In this document: positions 7,864 to 15,705 of the stretch, piece by piece
Layout: every line of letters begins with the position of its first letter
How positions within the stretch are numbered: the stretch's first letter is position 1
Source of the DNA: Bacillota bacterium
Lineage (GTDB): Bacteria; Bacillota; Clostridia; Lachnospirales; Lachnospiraceae
NCBI GenBank assembly: GCA_023425485.1
Contig: JAFACO010000254.1
Location: forward strand, 1 to 24,653
Reading direction: 5' to 3'
DNA: 24,653 nucleotides
The notes under the pieces: model-generated
The model's database searches: none
The model's input: the letters and a program-made list of their open reading frames with translations, nothing else
What the model was told of the DNA's origin: nothing
Program-made: the position numbers and the translations under genes

Positions 7864-8502
7864 CTATTTTAACTGGGTTACATGCCGGTTATCAATTAGA
7901 AATATATCTCCTAAGTATGAAATAGTATGATCTGTGCAAACGATAGCACTGTCGTCGCATAAACCATATAATGGATAGGTTTCAGATAGGTCTAGTAGTT
8001 CTTTAGATATATTGTCTTTATTCATATGAGGTTCAACAGAGAAATCAACTAATCCAAGTGCCTCGTATATTTTCAATTCACTATGTTTGCAAGTTAAAGT
8101 ACAGACTGCTGTTTTAGCCATATTAATTAAACCAGCACTCATTCCGATAATTACGCCTTTATGTTCTCTGATATATGGAATAAGTTCATAAGCTTCCAGA
8201 TAAGAATATTGCGTAGGAGTGTCACCTCCTGCCAGCCATAGAACATCCGCAGTTCTAATAGTCTCTTTTGCAATATCTTTCGACATTCTACTATCTATAA
8301 CAGCTACATTGGAAAAAGTAATTCCATAGTCAAAAAACATCTTTAAAAAATAGCTACAGTACCAGTCGGTACGTTCGTGAATATTTTGAAATTCGGATGC
8401 AACAAACACGAATTTCATGCCCGAGGGTATATATTGTTTTATTAAAGTACCAAAAGCCACAGTAAATCCGTTCGTGAAACCGCTTGTGAGTATTTTTATC
8501 AT
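7864..8502 (-). CDS. Peptidase S51 (dipeptidase E / cyanophycinase-like) family protein
   Basis: About 212 residues with the class I glutamine-amidotransferase-like fold of family S51. The nucleophile elbow is G120-M-S122-A-G, preceded by the diagnostic WLAGGDTPTQ (about 89-98, compare AGGNT in dipeptidase E); a candidate catalytic histidine is H159 in SVEPHM. S51 enzymes cleave Asp-X dipeptides or related substrates in the cytoplasm; there is no signal peptide. I chose the ATG at 8502 because AAGGAG lies seven bases upstream and the protein then begins MIKILTSGF as in homologues; the ATG at 8541 has no ribosome site. The next minus-strand gene downstream is the frameshifted GNAT, 25 bases away, with only a short gap. 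Confidence 0.83.
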   Translation of the reverse strand: MIKILTSGFTNGFTVAFGTLIKQYIPSGMKFVFVASEFQNIHERTDWYCSYFLKMFFDYGITFSNVAVIDSRMSKDIAKETIRTADVLWLAGGDTPTQYSYLEAYELIPYIREHKGVIIGMSAGLINMAKTAVCTLTCKHSELKIYEALGLVDFSVEPHMNKDNISKELLDLSETYPLYGLCDDSAIVCTDHTISYLGDIFLIDNRHVTQLK

Positions 8503-8623
8503 AGAACTGCTCCTTGTTGCCAAGTAAATTAAATTTGACATTCATTTTTGAAAGGGTTACCTATATTAAGAATATTTAGTGTAAAATTCGTATAGCTAAT
8601 TATAACTTCCATAATATAGAAAG

Positions 8624-10051
8624 TCAATTTAAGGAATACAGATATACATGGCTCATATTAGAATTGTCGACAGTAGCATTAATCATAATATGGTCGGCAT
8701 CGTTCCAACAGATAGAATACTCATGTACGCCGGGTTGATTTGCCCGGTTTAATAAATAAAATGTGCCGGCCTCAACATCAATCACACCAATTTGTTGAAT
8801 TACATCTTCTCCAAATGAGGATACAAGAATTTTATTATTATCGGAATTAATGAGAAGACTTTCTGCCAACTCCTCTGTAATTCCCTCTATAGTTAATCTT
8901 GTTCCGGTAAATTCATCTGCTAAATAAATACATCCATTCTCTTCTATAAAATCGTACCTTCCACCAGAAAATTTAATCAGAAGATTACTACCTGAAGTTT
9001 CTGTAGAATTCCAATATTGTGCATTATGATATATTTGGATAAGCTCACCTGTGGCATAGTCATAGCAATAGTAATTAAAGGTATCTTCCGAGAGAGGCTC
9101 CATAAGAAGGATTTTATCTTCCACGATTTTTGCAGAGGATACTGTAGTGAGGTCGGTCAGATCAGAGAGAGAAATTGCTTTTTTATGATTAGTATCCAAT
9201 AGATAAGTTTCGGTACTATCCAGTGTCTGCCCTAGTGATACTACAAATTGACCGTTTCCAAGATAGTTCCAACCGCGAAGAACTGGATACTGGGAAAGTT
9301 CGATATCATTCACATAGATGCCCTGCAAAATATCCGTCGTTCTTCCTGTCTCCAGGTCATAACGGACAGGGTACTCCCATTTATCAGATTGAGGGTTTAT
9401 ATATAAAGTTAACCATACTTCATTGTCATCAAATATATTTAAAGTAAATAATGCATCATTATCATCATCTATCATAAAGCGGGTAGTATTATTGTTTTGT
9501 ATATATAATTTATCCTCATAGGCTATACTGGTATAATCAATTTCACTGGTAATTCCACGCATTGATACTTGTGTTTTGACGGGGTGTGCTTCAACAGGAA
9601 CATATATATTATCTACTGCTGCGTAGTATTGATTGCTGCCTGATTCATCAGAGTAATAAAACAAGGAGCCCAAAGTACTTAAATAGTTATCTGACTTCAA
9701 ATACTGAACAGTAAATACATCCGCGATTGTATCCGTCGCATATAAAGTGATATGGTCATTAGTTGCGGGTATATTGGTAACTGTGGGCAATCCTGTGCTT
9801 GAGGTTTCTGATTGATTGGAATCAGGAACAATCTCTGTGTTCTCAATCTGAAACAAAGAAATTATCCATTCTCGAAACTCAGCATTGACAGTATAAGCGG
9901 TAGAAAAAGATACTGCAATTAGGATTATGATAGCTGCGGCACCTACAAACCAATAATAGTGATAGTTCGATTTTTTCTTTGATTCCATGGCATTGTTAAT
10001 TAATTCATCATCTATTTTTGAAATGGCATCCCAGAGATTACTTATATTCAT
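8624..10051 (-). CDS. Single-pass membrane protein paired with an ECF sigma factor (putative anti-sigma/sensor)
   Basis: A 475-residue protein: cytoplasmic residues 1-32 (MNISNLWDAISKIDDELINN, then AMESKKKS), one membrane helix at about 33-56, and a large outer domain. The outer part carries repeated strand-turn-strand units with bound-structure aromatic pairs (for example KILLMEPLSEDTFNYYCYDY and KILVSSFGEDVIQQIGVIDV), suggesting a beta-propeller, which is inference. The opening IDDELI-helix is the kind seen in proteins encoded just after sigma factors in Lachnospiraceae. The gene overlaps the sigma factor gene by 14 bases and has AAAGGGG before its ATG, so they are co-translated. A job as membrane-bound anti-sigma or signal sensor follows from this context; there is no zinc-finger motif to prove it. 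Confidence 0.75.
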   Translation of the reverse strand: MNISNLWDAISKIDDELINNAMESKKKSNYHYYWFVGAAAIIILIAVSFSTAYTVNAEFREWIISLFQIENTEIVPDSNQSETSSTGLPTVTNIPATNDHITLYATDTIADVFTVQYLKSDNYLSTLGSLFYYSDESGSNQYYAAVDNIYVPVEAHPVKTQVSMRGITSEIDYTSIAYEDKLYIQNNNTTRFMIDDDNDALFTLNIFDDNEVWLTLYINPQSDKWEYPVRYDLETGRTTDILQGIYVNDIELSQYPVLRGWNYLGNGQFVVSLGQTLDSTETYLLDTNHKKAISLSDLTDLTTVSSAKIVEDKILLMEPLSEDTFNYYCYDYATGELIQIYHNAQYWNSTETSGSNLLIKFSGGRYDFIEENGCIYLADEFTGTRLTIEGITEELAESLLINSDNNKILVSSFGEDVIQQIGVIDVEAGTFYLLNRANQPGVHEYSICWNDADHIMINATVDNSNMSHVYLYSLN

Positions 10052-10604
10052 TACCGTATCCCCTTTCTAATAAGAATTTGCATAAGGCTTTTCCATCTCT
10101 TGAAAGAATGGATTTGACTTTACTTTTGCTGTAACCATAGTGATCAGCAATATCTGAAATTGTGTCAAAGAAGAAGTAGCGTCGAATAAAAACATTCCGT
10201 TTATAGGATGGTAATCCTCTAAGGAACTTATTAAGGGTATGTACCAGTTCTTCCATTTCAAGCTTTTCTGACAGATTGATGTTCGCAGCCAAAACATTCT
10301 CTAATTCTTCCATAGTAGTTTGGATGTTAGAATATCTTTTCTCTGCATGGTTATAGTTCAGTCTTTTTAAAGACAGATTGCGAACAATTTTACAGAGAAA
10401 GGCTGAAAAATATCCTGGTCGTTCTGTAGGGATGGCGTTCCATACCCCAAGATAGGCATCATTTACACATTCTTCGGCTTCCTCGTTATTACGTAAGATG
10501 TTTAGAGATATTTTTGCGCATAAAGGATTATACTTTTTCTTTGTTTCAATAATTGCTTGCTCAGACCTATTCCAATATAATTCAATAATTTCATTGTCCT
10601 CCAT
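10038..10604 (-). CDS. ECF-type RNA polymerase sigma factor
   Basis: A 188-residue sigma-70 family protein. Region 2 is seen at about 20-85 (LCAKISLNILRNNEEAEECV, then NDAYLGVWNAIP, and the region 2.3-2.4 stretch FSAFLCKIVRNLSLKRLNY). Region 4 is at about 130-185 (LRGLPSYKRNVFIRRYFFFD, then TISDIADHYGYSKSKVKSIL as the HTH). The start at 10604 (MEDNEIIELYW) was chosen because AGGAGG lies seven bases upstream; ATG at 10610 is too close to the site. It is coupled to the large membrane protein downstream. GTCGCA repeats in the upstream region may serve its own control. Confidence 0.88.
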   Translation of the reverse strand: MEDNEIIELYWNRSEQAIIETKKKYNPLCAKISLNILRNNEEAEECVNDAYLGVWNAIPTERPGYFSAFLCKIVRNLSLKRLNYNHAEKRYSNIQTTMEELENVLAANINLSEKLEMEELVHTLNKFLRGLPSYKRNVFIRRYFFFDTISDIADHYGYSKSKVKSILSRDGKALCKFLLERGYGNEYK

Positions 10605-10649
10605 AATCATTCCTCCTATATCATATAAGTACTGAATTATTAGAATCGG

Positions 10650-10701
10650 GTCGCAAAAATTATAAGCAATGTCGCAGACCCTTAAAATAAGAATCTGCGA
10701 C
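10650..10701 (-). promoter_or_regulatory. GTCGCA repeat cluster around the sigma factor promoter
   Basis: Three GTCGCA units: 10650-10655, 10671-10676 and, inverted, 10696-10701. The last two form an 8-bp inverted repeat, GTCGCAGA (10671-10678) / TCTGCGAC (10694-10701), with 15 bases between. A minus-strand TATAAT (10659-10664) lies between the first two, with only a poor -35 at the right distance. The arrangement suggests an operator or activator site. The inverted repeat could instead be a terminator of the DUF6483-like gene, but it lacks an immediate T-run. Confidence 0.45.
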
Positions 10702-10716
10702 TGCATTTTATTTTAA

Positions 10717-11106
10717 TTAATCGGACACTAATCCAAGAAGCGTATTTACCATACTGCCATAACCATAGATGTCTGAAACGTACTTAAGACCTTCCATTAT
10801 TTCTTTTTTTGAATAGTTGTGTTCTTCAAGAAAATTGAGTTCTTTCTCATTTAGATAGGAATAAAACATTAGTGCTACGTTATAATCTTGGATATCATGG
10901 GGATCTATAGTATCCAATAGAAGTTTCTCTGCTTCTTTAATACAGCCGCTATCAATCAGATCCAAAAGTTCATTATGTTTTGTTCCAATATCATTTTCAT
11001 TAATTGCAATTATCTCTTCATTATCTGCTTCTTTATTAAATAATAATTTCACCATAGTTCTGACGATTTCACGAATCAGACGCATGATATAATCTTGTTC
11101 ATACAT
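10717..11106 (-). CDS. DUF6483-like protein
   Basis: About 129 residues starting MYEQDYIMRLIREIVR, an opening I associate with the DUF6483 family of Clostridia, whose function is unknown. The rest is helical: an acidic stretch (EADNEEIIAINEND), then repeat-like helices (NELLDLIDSGCIKEAEKLLL) that resemble a TPR-type pair. No signal peptide or membrane helix, so cytoplasmic. I chose the ATG at 11106, with GGTGA five bases upstream, because the family starts there; an upstream ATG at 11118 has AAAGG almost touching it and cannot be excluded. It lies upstream of the sigma factor gene on the same strand, with the GTCGCA repeats between. Confidence 0.72.
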   Translation of the reverse strand: MYEQDYIMRLIREIVRTMVKLLFNKEADNEEIIAINENDIGTKHNELLDLIDSGCIKEAEKLLLDTIDPHDIQDYNVALMFYSYLNEKELNFLEEHNYSKKEIMEGLKYVSDIYGYGSMVNTLLGLVSD

Positions 11107-11213
11107 AAAAATCACCATGCCTTTCTTAACTATCTGCAAACTTTTGATTGCAGACACAATTCTTTCATACGGTTTCTTTTTCTAACTAATTAATGAAAGT
11201 AATGAAGAAAGCT

Positions 11214-11567
11214 TCAATGATTCATACGTACTTTTAATACGACAGGTGTTACCTGACACTTAAAAGGTAACAAATAATTTAAATAGCGCAGGCTACGTAT
11301 CGCTAAAAGTATCAGAAGCGAGGTATATTGTATTTCTACAAGCTTTAAAATAATAATCTTTTTGCTTCGTATTTTTGATTTACTGTTATGTGGACTTGAT
11401 TGAATAACAATGGCTTGGTTATAAGAAACAGAAATGGCAGTCATTTCTCCAAAAAGCCCATAACTTTGAATACCTCCTCCAGGTAATATACTTGAGGAAA
11501 TATTAAGGACGAAGAGTAGGAGAATAACTCTAAAGATGAAGTTCTCATAAAATCTTTTCTTGTTCAT
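11214..11567 (-). CDS. Small hypothetical membrane protein
   Basis: I do not recognise this 117-residue protein. It has an N-terminal hydrophobic helix (about 11-29, FRVILLLFVLNISSSILPGG) and a second one at about 76-96 (VEIQYTSLLILLAIRSLRYL), with a basic linker KSKIRSKK between them, and no conserved motif. A convincing ribosome site (AAGGTAGGTG) precedes the ATG, which is the main reason to accept it. It lies 46 bases downstream of the MerR-methyltransferase gene on the same strand, so it could be under that regulator's control. It may also be a truncated remnant. Confidence 0.55.
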   Translation of the reverse strand: MNKKRFYENFIFRVILLLFVLNISSSILPGGGIQSYGLFGEMTAISVSYNQAIVIQSSPHNSKSKIRSKKIIILKLVEIQYTSLLILLAIRSLRYLNYLLPFKCQVTPVVLKVRMNH

Positions 11568-11613
11568 GAAAACACCTACCTTACATTTCTTTTGCTAATA
11601 AGAATATCGATGA

Positions 11614-12798
11614 CTATTTCCTACATAGAAAGATACCTGCATCCTTCGTAATGAGGATACCTTTCTTACCAAGTTTCTTTATTAAAAAATACTCGAATTT
11701 ATCTTGCTTGTCGTTTAAGTAAGTCATTTGATTGCCATGACAAGAGTAAATATAGTCTGCCAAGGGCTGCACCTCTGTTACTAAAAGATTATCTTCATAT
11801 CTTAACAATTCTACTTCATCAAAGATAGGAGATAATTCTGTACCGCCATTATCAAGCCCGAATATATCATAAAGTTTAATTTCGGATAAAGCAATTCTAT
11901 CATCATAATCCTTAACCAGGAGCTCAATTTCCTTCATATGCTGCTTTCCATAGGTACTACAGCAAAACAACCCACCTTTTTTGAGCACACGATGAAGTTC
12001 TTTCAAGGTTTCTTCCCGGTCTTTTGCATAGAAGAGCACATGATTGGCGATAACAACATCAAAGCTTTCAGCTTCATAAGGAATTTGTCTAAAGTTAAAG
12101 CATTGATAATTAAATAGGTTTCTTTTTGCTTTTAACTTTTCTTTTGCATTCCTCAACATACCAGAGGAAACATCAGTTAGTGTTACTTGAATAGAATCAG
12201 GCAAAAGGGTAAGATTATCCGCCCATAATTGACCGTTTCCGCAACCAGTTTCAAGAATATTCATACCACTTTGCAAATGAAGATTTTCGTAAATCCATGA
12301 AAACCATCCCATAGGATTTATTGAAAATCTGTTATGCAGATTAATTCTGGCATTGATATTACTAGAATTCTTATATTGATTAATTAAAGTCTCTTCCATG
12401 CTGGTAAGATGAATTAAGCTGATTATCTTATTCCAATCTGCTTCCGGTCTTCCGGAAATGGATTGGGACACATCAAGAATAGCCTGTTCCATTTGCTTTA
12501 GCTCGGAGATCTTTTCTTGTATTAATTTTAATTGAAGATCAAAGGAATCCATAATAAAATCAGTGCTTTTCCCATCGTGAGTAATACTGGATATCTCGTT
12601 TAAGGAAAACCCCAGCCTTTTTAAAACAATTATTTTCTGCAATTTTGCAAAATCCTTGTCGGAATAATAGCGGTAGCCAGATTCCTTAATAATAGAGGGC
12701 TTTAGTAAACCAGCATCATCATAGTGCCGTATAGTTCGGACGGAGACATTTGCTCGTTTTGCAAAATCTCCAGTTGTATATAAAATATTCTCCTGCAT
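11614..12798 (-). CDS. MerR-family regulator fused to a SAM-dependent methyltransferase
   Basis: A 394-residue two-domain protein. Residues 5-75 are a MerR winged HTH (YTTGDFAKRANVSVRTIRHY, then LLKP...GYRYYSDKDFAKL), followed by the dimerising coiled coil (about 85-112, LQLKLIQEKISELKQMEQAI). Residues about 165-330 form a class I methyltransferase: E183-T-G-C-G-N-G SAM loop, acidic TDVSSGML after beta-2, FDVVIANHVLFY as motif for beta-4, and LHRVLKKGGLFCC. Nothing is shifted between domains, so this is a real fusion. MerR C-terminal domains normally bind an effector; here the effector position is an enzyme or SAM-binding domain, so the protein may sense a methylatable small molecule. The start has GAGAGGTAAC before the ATG. 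It lies 48 bases after the dehydratase gene. Confidence 0.87.
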   Translation of the reverse strand: MQENILYTTGDFAKRANVSVRTIRHYDDAGLLKPSIIKESGYRYYSDKDFAKLQKIIVLKRLGFSLNEISSITHDGKSTDFIMDSFDLQLKLIQEKISELKQMEQAILDVSQSISGRPEADWNKIISLIHLTSMEETLINQYKNSSNINARINLHNRFSINPMGWFSWIYENLHLQSGMNILETGCGNGQLWADNLTLLPDSIQVTLTDVSSGMLRNAKEKLKAKRNLFNYQCFNFRQIPYEAESFDVVIANHVLFYAKDREETLKELHRVLKKGGLFCCSTYGKQHMKEIELLVKDYDDRIALSEIKLYDIFGLDNGGTELSPIFDEVELLRYEDNLLVTEVQPLADYIYSCHGNQMTYLNDKQDKFEYFLIKKLGKKGILITKDAGIFLCRK

Positions 12799-12846
12799 AA
12801 AAGTTACCTCTCAAAGAATTCCTAAAGTAGTATAAAGGTATTTTTG

Positions 12847-13845
12847 TTAATGATGTGTGGAGATATTCAAGAAATCTCTATGCTCTAAATACCATTGTAT
12901 GGTTTGACGAATTCCATTCTCAAATTCTATTTCTCTATTCCAGCCAAGCTCTGAACTGATTTTGGTTGGATCAATGGCATATCTTTTATCGTGACCTTTT
13001 CTGTCTTCAACAAATTGAATGGAAGTGTCGGTAAAACCGTAATCATTTTTCATTATATTTAAAATAAGATTTGCAATTTCAATGTTAGTATGTTCATTAT
13101 GACCTCCCACATTATATACCTCTCCAATATGACCTTCTTTAAGCACGTTGTCAATTGCCTTGCAGTGATCCTCTACATAGAGCCAATCTCTTATGTGAAG
13201 ACCATCACCGTAAATTGGTATCGGATTACCAGTTAAGCAGGATTTAATGCAAAGTGGAATGAACTTTTCCTCATACTGATATGGTCCGTAATTGTTGGAG
13301 CATCTGGTTACTAACACAGGAAGTTGATGTGTTGTATAGTATGCAAGTGCCATCATATCGCCCGCAGCTTTACTTGCTGCATATGGATTTCTGGGTTGAA
13401 GGGGAGACGCTTCAGTAAAATAGCCCTGGGGAGGCAATTCCCCATATACTTCATCTGTTGATATGTATAAAAAGCGTTTGTCATTTGTAAGCCAGGTATC
13501 TTTGGCAGCATTTAATAGATTTAAGGTTCCGAGTACATTGGTCTCCGCAAACTCTCTAGAGGATGATATACTTCGGTCAACATGAGTTTGAGCAGCAAAA
13601 TGTACAACATAATCAATGTCATATTCACGGAATATCTTCTTAACCAATTCCTCGTCGCAGATGTTTCCTGGTAGAAAGGTATAGTTATCTGATGTCTCAT
13701 ACGTGCTGACATTCTGTCGGTTTCCGCAGTAAGCTAAAGCATCCAGGTTAATAATCCTAACATTATCTCCATTTTTCTGCCTAAGATAGTGAATGAAGTT
13801 CGACCCAATAAATCCGGCACCACCGGTAACTAAATAGCATTTCAT
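12847..13845 (-). CDS. rfbB: dTDP-glucose 4,6-dehydratase (RmlB/RfbB)
   Basis: A 332-residue extended short-chain dehydrogenase that converts dTDP-glucose to dTDP-4-keto-6-deoxyglucose, the second step toward dTDP-rhamnose and other deoxysugars. Visible features: NAD loop TGGAGFIGSNF (7-17), the dehydratase triad T130-D131-E132 within YISTDEVYGELP, catalytic Y155-AAS-K159, the substrate-binding segment TRCSNNYGPYQYEEKFIPL, written as TRCSNNYGPYQ and EEKFIPL, and IRDWLYVEDHCKAI. Length matches the family. The start has AAAAAGGAGGATTTTAT before the ATG, with a minus-strand TATAAT at 13886-13891. The other rml genes (rmlA, rmlC, rmlD) are absent here; a UDP-glucose epimerase lies 6 kb away. Function is firm, pathway context is not. 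Confidence 0.92.
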   Translation of the reverse strand: MKCYLVTGGAGFIGSNFIHYLRQKNGDNVRIINLDALAYCGNRQNVSTYETSDNYTFLPGNICDEELVKKIFREYDIDYVVHFAAQTHVDRSISSSREFAETNVLGTLNLLNAAKDTWLTNDKRFLYISTDEVYGELPPQGYFTEASPLQPRNPYAASKAAGDMMALAYYTTHQLPVLVTRCSNNYGPYQYEEKFIPLCIKSCLTGNPIPIYGDGLHIRDWLYVEDHCKAIDNVLKEGHIGEVYNVGGHNEHTNIEIANLILNIMKNDYGFTDTSIQFVEDRKGHDKRYAIDPTKISSELGWNREIEFENGIRQTIQWYLEHRDFLNISTHH

Positions 13846-14012
13846 ATAAAATCCTCCTTTTTAAATGAACCAAATTTGATTTAAAATTATAGGTTAAAAC
13901 TCTTACAAAACGATAGTACTGGGTCACGTTACGTAAGAGTCAATAGGATTTTATATAAAGTTTTATAGAGATTAAGGATATTGTTATTTTGAAGTTAATA
14001 ATAAGTAACTGC

Positions 14013-14555
14013 TTATTTTTTATTTAATTCTTTAGAAAAGAAGAGAAGTAAATCATCATCATTAATACATGGGGCATATTGATCTAACTGTTTGCCCTGG
14101 TACCATACACCTGTGCCGTCTGGTACAAAGCCACGTTTAATGTATAGTCTATGTGCATATCCATAACCGGAATGAACACCGACTGCTAGATAGACTAAAT
14201 CGCTTATTTTAAAAGCCTCTTCTTCGACAACGTCTAAGAGTTTGGTTCCAATACCTCTTTTACGTTTATCAAAAAATACTCCGAAGTCTACAATTTCTGG
14301 AATATTCTTATTACCAAAAGGACCTTCTTCTGGATTTAACACAAGCGTGCATATTCCAGCGATATTACCATCATATACTGCGACAAATACTTTTCGTTTA
14401 TTTTCTAATTGATCCTTATAGTAACCTGTATAGGTCTCCAGTGAGGGATGCCATCCATAGGATAAATAGGTATTATAAAAAACATTTGCATCCTCGAGTT
14501 GCATATCTCTAATTGTTAGTGAAGCTGAATTGTAATAAGTCATATTAGGTACCAT
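14013..14555 (-). CDS. GNAT-family N-acetyltransferase
   Basis: A 180-residue GNAT protein that transfers an acetyl group from acetyl-CoA to an unknown amine. The pyrophosphate-binding loop is K-R-K-R-G-I-G-T-K-LL (about 115-124), after FGVFFD; the C-terminal part has YGYAHRLYIKRGFVPDGTGV, written as YGYAHRLYIKRGF and VPDGTGV, the usual motif B strand-helix. The start is uncertain: ATG at 14555 has AAAGG only one base away, while ATG at 14543 (MTYYNSASL) sits about 13 bases from it. A coding-like 43-codon frame ends 17 bases upstream. Confidence 0.85.
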   Translation of the reverse strand: MVPNMTYYNSASLTIRDMQLEDANVFYNTYLSYGWHPSLETYTGYYKDQLENKRKVFVAVYDGNIAGICTLVLNPEEGPFGNKNIPEIVDFGVFFDKRKRGIGTKLLDVVEEEAFKISDLVYLAVGVHSGYGYAHRLYIKRGFVPDGTGVWYQGKQLDQYAPCINDDDLLLFFSKELNKK

Positions 14556-14571
14556 ACCTTTCTCATTTGCT

Positions 14572-14703
14572 TTATAATGACTTTAAATAAGATTCATATA
14601 TTGAACCCATAAGTTCGATATTATATTTCATATATAACATCTTGTTTACATTTTGATCCTCCATTTGTAACTTCACTTTTTTTATGATATGCGAAAGCTC
14701 CAT
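14572..14703 (-). CDS. Candidate small protein or gene remnant (43 codons)
   Basis: A short open frame in an otherwise empty 256-base gap. It begins MELSHIIKKVKLQMEDQ, contains NKMLYMKYNIELMG and ends IYESYLKSL; composition is helical and protein-like, with no rare-codon oddity. There is no clear ribosome site before the ATG, and the frame stays open ten codons upstream of it, so it may be the tail of a lost gene rather than a small protein. It precedes the GNAT start by 17 bases. I do not recognise a family. Confidence 0.35.
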   Translation of the reverse strand: MELSHIIKKVKLQMEDQNVNKMLYMKYNIELMGSIYESYLKSL

Positions 14704-14811
14704 ATCGACAGAGCTAAAAATAAATATGCTTACTTAATTATACTTTCCATTATATAGTGAGTCAAATAGTACTTATGTTAAATAGAATTGTTCAGGCTAT
14801 TACAAAAAGGA

Positions 14812-15705
14812 TTAGTTCTTATTTTTTCGGTTTAAAATTAATTTTACAGTGATTATAATCGCAAAATAGATTGGAATCATAGCTAATAGTATTGTATAAA
14901 GGTCATGTACGACTGAGTAAGACTTAGCGTTAAATCCTTTGACACATAGGTGCGCTAGAAGGTAAGACAATGGAAGTAAAAGTAATCTAAATACAAGAGC
15001 AGTTGATTTTGGATTATTACGTACGAGGATTAAAATAATTGACAAAAATATTATAAGTACAGCTGCTATGGTAACATAGTATGACAACACAAGGCGTGGC
15101 AAGATTATTGCTCCACCGTTCGGATTTTGGTCAACACCGTAGAGTAGAACATTATTACTGCCATCGTTTGAAGAATAATAAACGCTAGTTACTGGGTCAG
15201 CGTAATCATTTAGGATAAAATCGCGGGGAAATATATCATTGTTTGCACCTCCTAAAATACTTGTCCAGAGTTCAAGCGTAAAGTGGTTGTCATTACTATC
15301 CGAGGCTTTAATCATACTAATATCACAATAAGCATCAGGAATACCGATATGAACTGTGATTTGATTGTTCTCATCTGCAGTAATAGAAATAGCTTCTTCA
15401 GAGTATGGAATGAAATAAGGAGATGTTAGATATCCCATAGTTAATACAAATATTAATAATGTAAGAGCTACTGATAGAAGTATTGTTAACAATTTATTCT
15501 TGTGAAGGGTCTTTTGCATTTTAGTTAAAGGTATGGTTTTTACATCAATTGATATTTTATTTGTTACGGATAATCTGTTAAGTTCATTCTTGCAGTTCTC
15601 GCAGGTAATCAAATGCTCTTCAACTAAATTGCGTGTGTCATCACTTGAAATATTTTCAAAGTACAAAGGTATTAAATCCTTTATAACCTCACAAGTTATT
15701 TTCAT
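14812..15705 (-). CDS. Zinc-finger anti-sigma factor, multi-pass membrane protein
   Basis: A 297-residue partner of the adjoining ECF sigma factor. The N-terminal zinc-binding anti-sigma (zf-HC2) domain has C5, H31, C35 and C38 (HLITCENC), i.e. H-x3-C-x2-C with an upstream cysteine. A first membrane helix follows at about 73-94 (LLTILLSVALTLLIFVLTMG), then a roughly 110-residue outer segment and three further helices near the C-terminus (VTIAAVLIIFLSIILILV; LLLLPLSYLLAHLCV; LLAMIPIYFAIIITVKLIL). The gene starts at the ATG in ATGA, overlapping the sigma factor stop, with GGAGG seven bases before. The zinc domain should hold the sigma factor at the membrane until a signal arrives. Confidence 0.85.
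   Translation of the reverse strand: MKITCEVIKDLIPLYFENISSDDTRNLVEEHLITCENCKNELNRLSVTNKISIDVKTIPLTKMQKTLHKNKLLTILLSVALTLLIFVLTMGYLTSPYFIPYSEEAISITADENNQITVHIGIPDAYCDISMIKASDSNDNHFTLELWTSILGGANNDIFPRDFILNDYADPVTSVYYSSNDGSNNVLLYGVDQNPNGGAIILPRLVLSYYVTIAAVLIIFLSIILILVRNNPKSTALVFRLLLLPLSYLLAHLCVKGFNAKSYSVVHDLYTILLAMIPIYFAIIITVKLILNRKNKN

Noticed and set aside
9017..9447. Two plus-strand open frames inside the 475-residue membrane protein gene
   Set aside because: Antisense shadows with no start signals.
12799..12846. CCTAAAGTAGTATAAAGG as a MerR operator upstream of the MerR-methyltransferase gene
   Set aside because: Only the outer CCT/AGG ends are symmetric and there is no -35/-10 pair with the 19-20 base spacing typical of MerR promoters.
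14000..14021. AATAAG/CTTATT hairpin followed by T residues on the plus strand
   Set aside because: Stem is only six AT-rich pairs, no plus-strand gene ends here, and on the minus strand no T-run follows.
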